Source: CBDCPI01 sp965220245
GTDB taxonomy: Bacteria; Chloroflexota; Dehalococcoidia; Lucifugimonadales; UBA3495
Direction: 5' to 3'
DNA: 64,000 bases
NCBI GenBank assembly: GCA_965220245.1
Contig: CBDCPI010000006.1
Location: 62,001-126,000 of the forward strand
The notes under the pieces are model-generated. The model was not told the origin of the DNA. It ran no database searches and saw nothing but the letters and a program-made list of their open reading frames with translations. Below, piece after piece: positions 41,758 to 50,276 of the stretch (within the stretch, counting starts at the first letter, position 1; each line of letters begins with the position of its first letter). Both the position numbers and the translations under genes were made by a program.

Positions 41758-42924
41758 CTAGTTCTTAAATTCGGGCATTACCTCTTCGGAGAACCGCTCC
41801 AGTTGCTCCAAGATCACCGACTGGGGCGTTCCGATCACTTGGCCCACGTTTACCGCCTCGAGGCCGGGGTAGCGCTCTTCTACCGCCTTGAGCTTCTCGA
41901 TAACGTTTTCCGCCGGGCCCACCAGCCAGGAACCGGCATCCACGGCTTCCTTCAAGGTTGGCAAGCCAGCAAACCGGGCTCGCCTGGGGTCGGCGAGGGC
42001 CTCCAGTTGGTCGTTGGTGAGCCCGCGAACGAAGCCCAAGGGACCGAACATCTTCATGTTCTCTTCGAAGAAGGGCGTTGCCTCTTCGATGGCCTTCTCT
42101 TCGGACTCCGCGATGTGGATGGTGTAGCCGATGATCAAACCTTCACCTAGTTCTATGTCTTTTCCGGCCTTGGCATGGGCGTCCTGCCAGGCTTGCATCA
42201 CCCGCTCTGTGGCGCCGCCGGCCGCCGCTCCGCCGCCGATGATGCCCTTCATGTTGTGTTTCACCATGAAGTCAAGCTGCCGTTCGCTGGCGCTGACTAT
42301 CGGTTGCCACGTTTCCACCGGCAGGGTGAGAGGACGGGGGACCAGACTGATCTCCTCCAACTGATAACCCCGGTAAGGAACGTCGGGCGGGATCTGGTAG
42401 TACTCACTGTGGTGGGAAAAGGAGCGCTCGTGGAAGGCTTTGAAGATTACCTCGCATTGGTCCTCGAACAGTTCCCGGTTGGCGGCTTCGTCAGTCGCGG
42501 TGCTGGGCGCGCCCAACGACTCGGTCTCCCGCGAGTGATAACCGCGGCCCACCCCGAAGATGATCCGGCCTCCGGTAAGACGGTCAGCGGTGGCGAAGTC
42601 CTCGGCCAGCCGCAGCGGGTGCCACATGGGCGTAATGTTGAAGCCGCAGCCAAACCGGAGATTCTCTGTGATATGGGCCAAGTGGACAAACAGCATCAGC
42701 AGGTTCGGTAAACACTCATAGCCTTCTCGCTGAAACCGGTGCTCCGCCGCCCAGAGTACATCATAGCCGGTGCGGTCCATCACCTTGGCGATGGCCTCGG
42801 TCTTGTCGAAAACCGAGGCTAGGTGCTCATCGGATAGAAACCGGTCGTTTACCGGGGTGCCGTCCAAGCCGATGTTCTCCAAGTCTACGTGGCCGGCGAA
42901 CAGGCTCCCAAAGCTCTTAATCAT
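41758..42924 (-). CDS. LLM-class flavin-dependent oxidoreductase
   Basis: 388 residues, luciferase-like TIM barrel. Seen: YDVLWAAEHRFQREGY, GCGFNITPMWHPLRLAEDFATADRLTGGRIIFGVGRGYHSRE-type core, and a C-terminal SWLVGPAENVIEKL. These enzymes use reduced FMN or F420 to oxygenate or reduce small molecules. Paralogue expansion of such flavin monooxygenases is a noted trait of SAR202 bacteria (general knowledge). AAAGGAG stands before the ATG. The substrate is unknown. Confidence 0.88.
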   Translation of the reverse strand: MIKSFGSLFAGHVDLENIGLDGTPVNDRFLSDEHLASVFDKTEAIAKVMDRTGYDVLWAAEHRFQREGYECLPNLLMLFVHLAHITENLRFGCGFNITPMWHPLRLAEDFATADRLTGGRIIFGVGRGYHSRETESLGAPSTATDEAANRELFEDQCEVIFKAFHERSFSHHSEYYQIPPDVPYRGYQLEEISLVPRPLTLPVETWQPIVSASERQLDFMVKHNMKGIIGGGAAAGGATERVMQAWQDAHAKAGKDIELGEGLIIGYTIHIAESEEKAIEEATPFFEENMKMFGPLGFVRGLTNDQLEALADPRRARFAGLPTLKEAVDAGSWLVGPAENVIEKLKAVEERYPGLEAVNVGQVIGTPQSVILEQLERFSEEVMPEFKN

Positions 42925-42937
42925 CCTGTGTCTCCTT

Positions 42938-42969
42938 TGATTTCAGGTTCCGGTGATTTCAGGTTCCGG
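42938..42969. repeat. 16-bp tandem duplication upstream of the LLM gene
   Basis: TGATTTCAGGTTCCGG at 42938-42953 is repeated exactly at 42954-42969, next to the AAAGGAG ribosome site of the LLM gene. The rest of 42925-43330 contains only the MITE at 43144 and tRNA-Asp upstream sequence; I see no gene. Confidence 0.92.
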
Positions 42970-43143
42970 CGTACTTCATTGGCCGCCGGGGGAAAGAGGG
43001 TTGCCGGTGGGTTATTGGCTAGCTCCCAATGGCGAGCCTTGTTCATTGTAGTGCGCCACATTCGGCATTTCAATCTTGGGGCTACGCCTTTCATAGCTGC
43101 GGGACTCTCCTCAATAGGCCCAAGCCCGCCAAGCGCCAAGCCC

Positions 43144-43245
43144 GTAACTGTTCAGAGTTGAGGGCAATCGGTCCTTCGACTCCGCTGCGCTACGCTCAGG
43201 ATGAGCGGGTTCGTGTCAGTGCGCTCACCGACTCTGAACAGTTAC
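43144..43245. mobile_element. 102-bp MITE with GTAACTGTTCAGAGT ends
   Basis: Perfect 15-bp inverted ends GTAACTGTTCAGAGT and ACTCTGAACAGTTAC. The interior is a CTTCGACTCCGCTGCGCTACGCTCAGGATGAGCGGG-type mini-palindrome split over two arms. The same ends bound the repeat at 54264-54469, which has a different interior. It has no coding capacity. Confidence 0.85.
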
Positions 43246-43330
43246 CCAAGCCCACTGTCCTTGACACCCATTGGGTAAAATCATACACTCGAATTCTCGG
43301 GCGCCTCACTGGTGCTTGGCGCCCGTTTAA

Positions 43331-43406
43331 GGCCCGGTGGTGTAGCGGTTAACATACTGGCCTGTCAAGCCAGAGATCGTGGGTTCGAATCCCATCCGGG
43401 TCGCCA
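43331..43406 (+). tRNA. tRNA-Asp (anticodon GTC)
   Basis: Acceptor GGCCCGG/CCGGGTC (one G-T pair), D-arm GTGT..ATAC, anticodon stem CTGGC/GCCAG with loop CTGTCAA (anticodon GTC), T-arm GTGGG TTCGAAT CCCAT, and an encoded CCA. It lies 85 bp after the MITE. Confidence 0.95.
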
Positions 43407-43617
43407 ACCCCTTTTAGAACCCCGGTGTTTACCCGCAGGACAGCCCCTTCTATCTGCGCAAGATGGGCCCTTCGACTTGGCTTCGTTTCGCCTTCGGCTC
43501 TACTTCGCTTCGTTCAAGGTGAGCGAGAATGGAGGTTTGGGTCCGACAGGCCCGTCGCGAGTGAGTTTCCACGGACAATGAAAATGTCCTGGTGCCTGCC
43601 CGGCGCCCGGACTATTC

Positions 43618-43646
43618 TTGACACAGTGTTCGCAGTCTGCGAACAT
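43618..43646 (+). promoter_or_regulatory. Promoter and palindromic operator of the RelE/HTH pair
   Basis: TTGACA at 43618 with GAACAT at 43641 (17-bp spacer). Between them and across the -10 lies a perfect dyad, TGTTCGCAG-T-CTGCGAACA (43627-43645). This is a textbook operator for autoregulation by the antitoxin. The predicted transcript start near 43652 falls on the GTG start of the toxin, so the mRNA may be leaderless. Confidence 0.7.
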
Positions 43647-43650
43647 ATCC

Positions 43651-43926
43651 GTGGTGGACTGGCGGCTGAGAATCGAGTGGTCGGCTAGGGCTGTGAAAGA
43701 CATGCGCCGCTTAGCTCCCCGGGACCGCGAACGGATTCTGGCCAAAATTGAACAGTATGCCGAAGACCCGGCATCGCTTGCCAACCAAGTAATCGCCCTG
43801 TCTGGCAGCCAGTATTGGCGGATGAGAGTTGGCCGTTATCGCGTCATCTTCAATAATGTGGAACACGGCAAGACAGCCATCATGGCGATACAAAGGGTTC
43901 TGCACCGGAGGGAATCCTATGACTAA
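43651..43926 (+). CDS. RelE/ParE-family toxin
   Basis: 91 residues. RelE-like features: RIEWSARAVKDMRRLAPRDRERI, a helix pair, then WRMRVGRYRVIF strands and a basic end (IQRVLHRRESYD). RelE-type toxins cut mRNA at the ribosome; ParE types poison gyrase. The frame runs upstream to a TTG in the -35 box, but the GTG at 43651 suits the promoter. The stop overlaps the antitoxin start by 8 bp. Toxin precedes antitoxin, as in HigBA-type pairs. Confidence 0.85.
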   Translation: MVDWRLRIEWSARAVKDMRRLAPRDRERILAKIEQYAEDPASLANQVIALSGSQYWRMRVGRYRVIFNNVEHGKTAIMAIQRVLHRRESYD

Positions 43927-44266
43927 CACCGAGACCGTCACACTTACGCGGGCAGAGTACGACGCTCTGGTCACCCGGAATGAGGACCTTGAGGATAGGC
44001 TGGCCGCTCTTCAAGCGGACGACGGCATTCGTATTCCCCATGAGGTGGCTGTCGCCATCATACGAGGAGCAAGCCCTCTGGCTGCGTTCCGGAAACACCT
44101 TGGGATCACACTGCGCGACCTCTCCCAAAGGACTGGGATTGGCGCAAGTTACCTCTCCGAAATCGAGCGGGGGATTAAACCCGGCTCTACGGCGGCGCTG
44201 TCTCGGATCGCTCGCGCCCTTGATACGAATATCGACATCTTGGTGAACGAGCAAGACCGAGACTAA
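43919..44266 (+). CDS. XRE-type helix-turn-helix antitoxin
   Basis: 115 residues from the ATG at 43919, GGAGGG upstream. The N-terminal part (VTLTRAEYDALVTRNEDLEDRLAAL) is a likely coiled coil. The C-terminal part is an HTH_3 domain: FRKHLGITLRDLSQRTGIGASYLSEIERGIKPG. It should bind the dyad at 43627-43645 and the RelE toxin. The stretch 44267-44395 contains no other gene. Confidence 0.87.
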   Translation: MTNTETVTLTRAEYDALVTRNEDLEDRLAALQADDGIRIPHEVAVAIIRGASPLAAFRKHLGITLRDLSQRTGIGASYLSEIERGIKPGSTAALSRIARALDTNIDILVNEQDRD

Positions 44267-44395
44267 AAGAATCCGAGAAAACCTTTGGCCTTCATTAGTG
44301 ACGGTCCCAGCGGGGCGCCCTTACCCGCCGACGCCGAGGTTTTTGGTCAGGTGCGGTAAATGGCTCGACTCTTTAACTGACGAAGGATAATCAAC

Positions 44396-45523
44396 GTGAC
44401 CTCAACAAAAAAAGACCCGATTCTCGTGGTAGTCCAGTTGACCGGGGGCAACGACTACCTGAACACGGTCATCCCCTTCAACGACCCTCGCTATTACGAT
44501 AACCGTCCCACTTTGAGCATTGCCCCGGATGAAGTGCTGCCCTCCGGTGATGGGTTGGGCTTCAATCCGGCGCTGGCTCCCCTGAAGACCCTTTACGATG
44601 AAGGCCGCGTGGCTGTGATCAACGGTATCGGCTACCCGAACCCCAACCGGTCCCACTTTCGCTCGATGGACATCTGGCACACTTGTGAGCCGGATACCGT
44701 CGGCAACGAAGGCTGGCTGGGCCGGGTCATCAGAGACTTGGACCCCAATGGCGAGAATGTCCTGACCGGAGTCAACTTTGGCCGGGGGCTCCCCCGCGCC
44801 ATGGCCCTGACCGGGGTTCCGGTGGCGTCGGTTGCGGTCTTGGAAACCTATGGCATCTTAACCGGCATTTCGACTGAGCCGGAGCGGTCTGAGGCGTTGG
44901 ACCTGTTCGCCCGGCTGTATGCGCCAATCGTGGGTACCGGGCAAGTAATGGACTATCTTGGCAGCACCGGTCTAGACGCCTTGAAGGGCGCCGATATTCT
45001 CAAGACGGTGCCTCCAGCCTATGAGTCCACGGTAGAATACGCCAACACCTCCATTGGCCGGAATATGCAAGGCATCGCCAAGGTGCTGCTGGCTGACCTG
45101 GGGACGCGGGTCTTCTATACTCAGCACGGCGGCTATGATACCCACGCCAATCAGGCGCCGACCCATCCCAAGCTGTTGGCCGACCTCTCCCGGGCCGTGT
45201 CCGACTTCTACGATGACCTTCGAGAGCACGATACGGCAGACAACGTCCTAATCTTCATGTTTACCGAGTTTGGCCGCCGGGTTAAGGACAACGGCTCCGG
45301 CACCGATCACGGTTCCGGCGGCGTGGCCTTCGCTGTCGGAGACCCGGTGCAGGGCGGGATGTTCGGCGAATACCCTTCCCTCGAAAACGAGAAGTTGCTG
45401 GAGGGGGACCTGCGCTTCAACCTCGATTTTCGAGGGGTGTACGGGACTATGGCAGAAAAGTGGTTGGGACTGGATGCGAGCCCCATAGTCGGTGGGCAGT
45501 TCGAGATGGCGGAGTTCGTGTGA
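44396..45523 (+). CDS. DUF1501 protein
   Basis: 375 residues. DUF1501 features: VVVQLTGGNDYLNTVIPF, LPSGDGLGFNPALAPLKTLYDEGRVAVINGIGY, SHFRSMDIWHT, QHGGYDTHANQ, and MFTEFGRRVKDNGSGTDHG. This is an alkaline-phosphatase-like fold with metal-binding Asp/His residues; the biochemical role is not established. DUF1501 proteins often carry a Tat signal; this one does not. It pairs with the DUF1800 gene 136 bp downstream, as in many genomes. The start is a GTG. Confidence 0.88.
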   Translation: MTSTKKDPILVVVQLTGGNDYLNTVIPFNDPRYYDNRPTLSIAPDEVLPSGDGLGFNPALAPLKTLYDEGRVAVINGIGYPNPNRSHFRSMDIWHTCEPDTVGNEGWLGRVIRDLDPNGENVLTGVNFGRGLPRAMALTGVPVASVAVLETYGILTGISTEPERSEALDLFARLYAPIVGTGQVMDYLGSTGLDALKGADILKTVPPAYESTVEYANTSIGRNMQGIAKVLLADLGTRVFYTQHGGYDTHANQAPTHPKLLADLSRAVSDFYDDLREHDTADNVLIFMFTEFGRRVKDNGSGTDHGSGGVAFAVGDPVQGGMFGEYPSLENEKLLEGDLRFNLDFRGVYGTMAEKWLGLDASPIVGGQFEMAEFV

Positions 45524-45659
45524 CCCTTTGGGCTGGCTGAGTAACCTGCTCGGGCCAACGCGATCAAGCCCCATCGGGGCCGGTCCCCCTCGGTAGCGCC
45601 CGGTCCCAATAAAAAGGGCCAATCAAGGCCAAGAAACCAGTAGTAGGAGCGTTTCAATA

Positions 45660-47093
45660 ATGCCCGGTACCGACAAAGAGCTGATGGCCCACCTGATGCG
45701 GAGAGCAGGGTTCGGCGCCACCTTCCGGGAACTGGAGTTGTGTTGTGAAAGAGGCTACGAGGAGACGGTTGAGTGGCTGCTGCATCCCGAAGGGCAGCCG
45801 GGGATCGAAGAGGACCTCTTAGAGCGTTACTACATCGATTGGAAGGAAAGCCGCAATATAGAGGGCGCCCTTACCGAGTTTGTTTACCGGATGAACGCCA
45901 ATGTCGGCGCCCGTCCGCTGCAAGAAAAAATAGCCCTCTTTTGGCACGGCGTGTTTGCCACCGGGTTGGCCAAGGTGCTCCATGAGAAAACCATGCTAAA
46001 CCAGATCGACACGTTCCGCGATTACGGCTTGGGCAGCTTTCGAGACTTGCTGGTCCGGTTGGCGCAAGACCCGGCAATGATCTTCTGGCTCGACAACAAC
46101 TTCAATCATAAAGAAGCCCCAAACGAAAATTGGGGCCGGGAACTGCTGGAGTTGTTCACCATGGGCGTGGGCATGGACGGCCAGCCCAATTACACCGAAG
46201 AAGATGTCAAGGAAGTGGCCCGGGCCTTTACCGGTTGGACCATCGACGACGACAACGTCGCCTCAATCCCTTTTGGCAAGGTCCCTTGGCGGTTCTGTTA
46301 CCTCCCGGATGACCATGACGGCGGCGAGAAGACTATTCTCGGTCAAACCGGGCGGTTCAACGGGGAAGACGTGATCGAGGTCCTGGCCCGGCAACCGGCC
46401 ACCGCCAGGTTCATTTCCCGGCACCTGTATAGCTTCTTTGTGGCCGACGAACCTCATGTGCCCGCTTGGCAAGAGACTCCGCCCCTCGATCCCCAGGCAA
46501 TCCGGCTGCTGGAAGAGGAGTACTTCCGGTCTCACTATGATGTGCGCTCGATGTTGCGGGTGCTGTTTAACTCCGGCTTCTTCAAGTCGGAGGCGGCCCG
46601 GTTCGCCAAGGTAAAGAGCCCGGCCGAGGTGGTGGTGGGCACCCTGCACCTGTTGGGCGATTACAAGTTCCCCAGACTGGGCATCTTCGATACGGCCCTT
46701 GGCTGCCGTTACATGGGCCAAGACCTGCTCAATCCGCCTTCGGTCGAAGGATGGCACACCGGCAAGGAGTGGATTGACAGCGGCAGCTTGGTGGAGCGCA
46801 TCAACTTTGTAGCCGACCAAGTCAGCAACATCGACCGGCCGGGCGTCCGGACAATAGTTGATGAACTTTTGGACCGCGGCCCGGTGCTGGACGCCGAAGC
46901 CCTAGTCGATGGGTGCTTGGAGCTGATGTGCCGCGCCAGGTTGCATGAAAGGAACCGGCAGCAACTAATCGAAAACGTAAGCGGCAGCGGGGAGGTCCGG
47001 ACAACTGGCGCTGAGGACCGCCAAGCAGCGGAACAGGTAATTCTGGGCACGATGAAGATGGTTGCTTCCACGCGGGAGTACCAATTCGCCTGA
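45660..47093 (+). CDS. DUF1800 protein
   Basis: 477 residues. Typical: HLMRRAGFGAT at the start, PLQEKIALFWHGVFATG, MLNQIDTFRDYGLGSFRDLLVRLAQDPAMIFWLDN, PNENWGRELLELFTMG, YTEEDVKEVARAFTGWT, and LLNPPSVEGWHTGKEW. Function unknown; it co-occurs with DUF1501 and may act with it outside or at the cell envelope, though no signal is seen here. The last 39 bp of the gene are duplicated after the following MITE, at 47272-47310. Confidence 0.9.
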   Translation: MPGTDKELMAHLMRRAGFGATFRELELCCERGYEETVEWLLHPEGQPGIEEDLLERYYIDWKESRNIEGALTEFVYRMNANVGARPLQEKIALFWHGVFATGLAKVLHEKTMLNQIDTFRDYGLGSFRDLLVRLAQDPAMIFWLDNNFNHKEAPNENWGRELLELFTMGVGMDGQPNYTEEDVKEVARAFTGWTIDDDNVASIPFGKVPWRFCYLPDDHDGGEKTILGQTGRFNGEDVIEVLARQPATARFISRHLYSFFVADEPHVPAWQETPPLDPQAIRLLEEEYFRSHYDVRSMLRVLFNSGFFKSEAARFAKVKSPAEVVVGTLHLLGDYKFPRLGIFDTALGCRYMGQDLLNPPSVEGWHTGKEWIDSGSLVERINFVADQVSNIDRPGVRTIVDELLDRGPVLDAEALVDGCLELMCRARLHERNRQQLIENVSGSGEVRTTGAEDRQAAEQVILGTMKMVASTREYQFA

Positions 47094-47095
47094 TA

Positions 47096-47266
47096 TTACT
47101 GATGCGTGAACGATTACCTAAACCAGTCCTCGTCTTTCCGGCCTTGAGCCGGAATCCAGAAATTCTGAGGACAAAGAACGTAGCTGGCGGAGAACGGTCC
47201 TGGATTCCGGCCTTCGCCGGAACGACGGGGGAGGGGATAGTTTAGAGATTCATTCACGCATCAGTA
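47096..47266. mobile_element. MITE (TTACTGATGCGTGAA family, copy 4) flanked by a 39-bp direct repeat
   Basis: Ends TTACTGATGCGTGAACGATT and TTCACGCATCAGTA. The core is TTTCCGGCCTTGAGCCGGAATCC with its mirror. The 39-bp repeats 47056-47094 and 47272-47310 agree at 36 positions. The first is the true 3' end of the DUF1800 gene, and the second is a stray copy. It is either an unusually long target duplication or a segmental duplication with the MITE in the middle. Confidence 0.85.
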
Positions 47267-47334
47267 GAAGGAGATGGTTGCTTCCACCCGGGAGTACCAA
47301 TTTGCCGGATGGCTAGAGATTAACGGAGCACCGG

Positions 47335-48330
47335 ATGACCACCACAACTCAACAGCCGCTATCGGTCCACGGCCATTACCAATATCACGACGTGATTGGC
47401 CTATTGTCGGCGGGCGGGCCCGGGTTCAGCGGCCCGGTGAGTGTCGCCCTCGGTCCCGATAATCTCCTGTATGTGGCCAGCAGAGGCAACCCGAACCAGC
47501 CGGATGCGGTACGCATCACCAGATGCACCAAAGAAGGCGATTACGTTGATCAATTCGGCGGTTGGGGCGAGGGCGAAGGCCAGTTTACTTGGGTTACCGC
47601 CATCGCCTTCAACCAACGAGGCGAGCTTTACTTGGCCGACGAGCATAACCACCGGATTAGCATCTTCAGCAGGGGCGGCCAATTCCTCAGCGCCTTTGGC
47701 GAGCCGGGCTCTGGGGACGGCCAGTTGGACCGGCCTTCAGGCCTAGCCTTTGATAGCAAGGGTAACCTTTTGGTCGTAGACTCTTTGAATCACCGCGTGC
47801 AGGTATTCGATGCCAGTGGACGGTTTATTACCCAGTGGGGAAGCCGGGGACGGAGTGAAGGCCGGTTCGATATGCCTTGGGGCATTGCCGTGGATGCCGA
47901 TGACCAAGTCTACGTTACCGATTGGAGAAACGACCGGGTGCAGAAATTCGACTCCCAAGGGCAGTTCCAACTTGCGTTCGGGCGGTCGGGCGACCGGGAG
48001 GGTGAACTTAACCGCCCGAACGGAATCGACGTAGACTCCAGCGGGGACATCTACGTTTGTGATTGGATGAATGACCGGGTGCAGGTGTTCGACTCCAATG
48101 GAGAAGTAAAGGACGTTCTCATCGGCCATTCCGGCGAGTCCAAATGGTCCAGGACATTTCTCGACGCCAACCCGGATATAGAAGCAAAGCTAAATCTGGC
48201 GACGCAGAATATCGAGCCCAAGAGGCGGTTCTACCGTCCGGTTTCGGTTAAAGCCGATCTAGACGGCAAAGTCTACGTCGCCGACTGCTACCGCCACCGC
48301 GTGCAGGTCTACCGGAGGCTCACCAACTAA
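47335..48330 (+). CDS. NHL-repeat beta-propeller protein
   Basis: 331 residues with six NHL-type repeats. Typical copies are RPSGLAFDSKGNLLVVDSLNHRVQVFD, MPWGIAVDADDQVYVTDWRNDRVQ and RPNGIDVDSSGDIYVCDWMNDRVQ, closing with VYVADCYRHRVQVYR; together they make a six-blade propeller. NHL proteins usually bind proteins or RNA, or are the scaffold of a lyase; no active-site set is recognisable. No signal peptide. It follows DUF1501 and DUF1800 in the same direction and may form a unit with them. Confidence 0.87.
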   Translation: MTTTTQQPLSVHGHYQYHDVIGLLSAGGPGFSGPVSVALGPDNLLYVASRGNPNQPDAVRITRCTKEGDYVDQFGGWGEGEGQFTWVTAIAFNQRGELYLADEHNHRISIFSRGGQFLSAFGEPGSGDGQLDRPSGLAFDSKGNLLVVDSLNHRVQVFDASGRFITQWGSRGRSEGRFDMPWGIAVDADDQVYVTDWRNDRVQKFDSQGQFQLAFGRSGDREGELNRPNGIDVDSSGDIYVCDWMNDRVQVFDSNGEVKDVLIGHSGESKWSRTFLDANPDIEAKLNLATQNIEPKRRFYRPVSVKADLDGKVYVADCYRHRVQVYRRLTN

Positions 48331-48343
48331 GAGCCTGTGGGCG

Positions 48344-49081
48344 CTACTTGGAGTCGACCATGAACCGGTCGATGAACTCCATCTCGGCGCGGACCCGGGG
48401 TAGCCGGGCCAGGGACATCGATTCCGGTAACACGATGCCGCCCGAGAACACCAGCTTCATGGCGTTCTCCACCGTCAGGTCGGTCTCCATCAGGTCGTCT
48501 TCCATAACGAACGCCAGGTTTCCCGACGTTGGATTGGGGACCGTGGGGATATACACGACGACCAATGATTGAGGTTCTTCGTCATCCCCCGTCGGCCTCT
48601 TCCCTCGAAAGGCGCGGCCGGTGACAAAGCCTATAGCCACCATCCCTTCCCTAGGCCACTCCAAGAACACCACCCGGGTGAACCCGGACTGGCCGCTCAG
48701 GGACGTAGTTGCCTGCTGAGTCACACCATAGATGGTCTTCACCAAAGGGACGAGGTTCAGCCCCCGGTTCTTCCACTCCATCAGCGTCCGTCCGAACTTC
48801 ATAGAGATGAGCAGTCCAACCAGGTAGAAGATGACCACTCCAGCGATGAGCCCTATCCCCGGAAAGTCCCAGGGTTTTCCGGCCACGAAGCTCATCGGCC
48901 TGATGAATTGGTCGGCGTAGCGGATGATGAACAAGAGAACGATTGCCGTGACCAAGAGGGGCACCAGTTCCATCAGCCCGCCCAACGTCTTTCCCTGAAC
49001 GTGGTTTCCGACCCGCTGAAAAACGTTCGATTCGGGACCGCCCGAGTCAAGTCGCCGGTTATTTCCGTTCGCCATTCCCAT
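48344..49081 (-). CDS. DUF502 membrane protein
   Basis: 245 residues from the ATG at 49081 (GGGGGGAG upstream); the frame above it is not conserved-looking. Two transmembrane helices (about 36-55 and 75-95), then LVPLVKTIYGVTQQATTSL, FLEWPREGMVAIGFVTG, VYIPTVPNPTSGNLAFV and MKLVFSGGIVLP, which are DUF502 signatures. Function unknown. It converges on the NHL gene, stop to stop, with a 13-bp gap. Confidence 0.88.
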   Translation of the reverse strand: MGMANGNNRRLDSGGPESNVFQRVGNHVQGKTLGGLMELVPLLVTAIVLLFIIRYADQFIRPMSFVAGKPWDFPGIGLIAGVVIFYLVGLLISMKFGRTLMEWKNRGLNLVPLVKTIYGVTQQATTSLSGQSGFTRVVFLEWPREGMVAIGFVTGRAFRGKRPTGDDEEPQSLVVVYIPTVPNPTSGNLAFVMEDDLMETDLTVENAMKLVFSGGIVLPESMSLARLPRVRAEMEFIDRFMVDSK

Positions 49082-49302
49082 GCTCCCCCCACAAATATTC
49101 TGGCGCCGGCCGGTCGGATAGGACCGGTCCGCTTCTATATTACAGCAGCGGGACAAATTACAGCAGCTTATAACGGCAGGACAACATGTGGGTTGTGGCG
49201 AATGTCGCGGAGACCAACGCCTTGGTCCACCATAGCCGACGGCAGGGAGTGAGGGGGTCAGGCTACTCCCGCGCGCTCCAGGACTCCTAGGGGATCAGAT
49301 AA

Positions 49303-49331
49303 TTCATCGTACACGATGAAGTTGCTATACT
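49303..49331 (+). promoter_or_regulatory. Promoter and dyad upstream of the TerY-P-like operon
   Basis: A perfect dyad, TTCATCGT-AC-ACGATGAA (49303-49320), sits where the -35 should be. TATACT (49326-49331) is a good -10. AAGGAG follows, 10 bases before the ATG at 49362. The dyad suggests control by a dimeric regulator, or a poor -35 needing an activator. A partial 18-bp tandem (ATTACAGCAGC twice) lies at 49139-49167. Nothing else in 49082-49361. Confidence 0.55.
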
Positions 49332-49361
49332 GTCGCTAAAACTGCAAGGAGAAATCCCAAG

Positions 49362-50216
49362 ATGCCATATTCAGCCGACATCAGCCGAGCCAACCCCGCT
49401 TGCTTCCTCTTCCTGATTGACCAGTCGGGTTCGATGGAACAGGCGCTAAGCGGCCAGCCCGGTCAACGTAAAATGGACCAAGCGGCAGTCGCGCTAAACG
49501 GTATCCTCAACGCAGTGTCCCAGCGCTGCTCCCAAGGCATGGAGATTCGAGACTATTTCCACATTGGAGTCATTACCTATAACACGGACAGCCGGGGAAG
49601 CCCAACGGTGAAGAGCGCTTTCACCGGGACCTCCCCCGACCAGCCGTTCCTTCTCGTCAGCCAGGTGGTGGACTTGGCCGAGGTGGAAGAAAGGCAGGTC
49701 AAGGAGTCCGACGGGGCCGGAGGCTTGGTGGATGTGACGCGAAGGGTGCCGGTCTGGTTCCGTCCCTTCGCCCAATATGGGACCCCCATGTGCGAGGCGC
49801 TGTCAATCGCCTTCCAATCTCTCCAGAGTTGGACAAACGACAACCCGGAGTCGTTCCCTCCCATCGTAATCAATATATCCGACGGTATGGCCACCGATGG
49901 AGACCCGGAAGACCCGGCCCAGGAGATAATGGGCGTTAGAACGAATGATGGAAACGCGCTGCTCTTTAACGTCCACCTTTCAGAAGCGGCGGCGATGCCG
50001 GTCCAGTACCCCGACTCGGAGGACGGGCTGCCCGACGAGCATTCCAAGATGCTGTTCCGCATGTCCTCGGTATTGCCGGAACCCAGCCGCGCCTTGGCCG
50101 CGACCCTGGACCTGATGGTCAACGAAAATTCCAGGGGTTTTGTTTTCAACTCCGACATGGCGTCGCTAGTACAGTTCTTGGACATCGGCACCCGCGGGCC
50201 TTCCAACCTGCACTGA
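49362..50216 (+). CDS. TerY-like von Willebrand factor A protein 1
   Basis: 284 residues, single vWA domain. The MIDAS is complete: D20-x-S22-x-S24 in LIDQSGSM, Thr in YGTPMCEAL (near 141), and Asp in INISDGMATDGDP (near 173). Such stand-alone TerY-type vWA proteins bind metal-dependent partners and are part of the TerY-P triad with a PP2C phosphatase and a kinase, linked to stress and chemical-damage responses. No signal peptide. It ends RGPSNLH-TGA; its paralogue ends with the same residues and TAA, which shows TGA is a true stop here. Confidence 0.87.
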   Translation: MPYSADISRANPACFLFLIDQSGSMEQALSGQPGQRKMDQAAVALNGILNAVSQRCSQGMEIRDYFHIGVITYNTDSRGSPTVKSAFTGTSPDQPFLLVSQVVDLAEVEERQVKESDGAGGLVDVTRRVPVWFRPFAQYGTPMCEALSIAFQSLQSWTNDNPESFPPIVINISDGMATDGDPEDPAQEIMGVRTNDGNALLFNVHLSEAAAMPVQYPDSEDGLPDEHSKMLFRMSSVLPEPSRALAATLDLMVNENSRGFVFNSDMASLVQFLDIGTRGPSNLH

Positions 50217-50276
50217 TTCGAGGGACGTTGCCGGATTGAGTGCCCCTTTGCCCAAGCGATAGGGAAGGAGCCTGAA

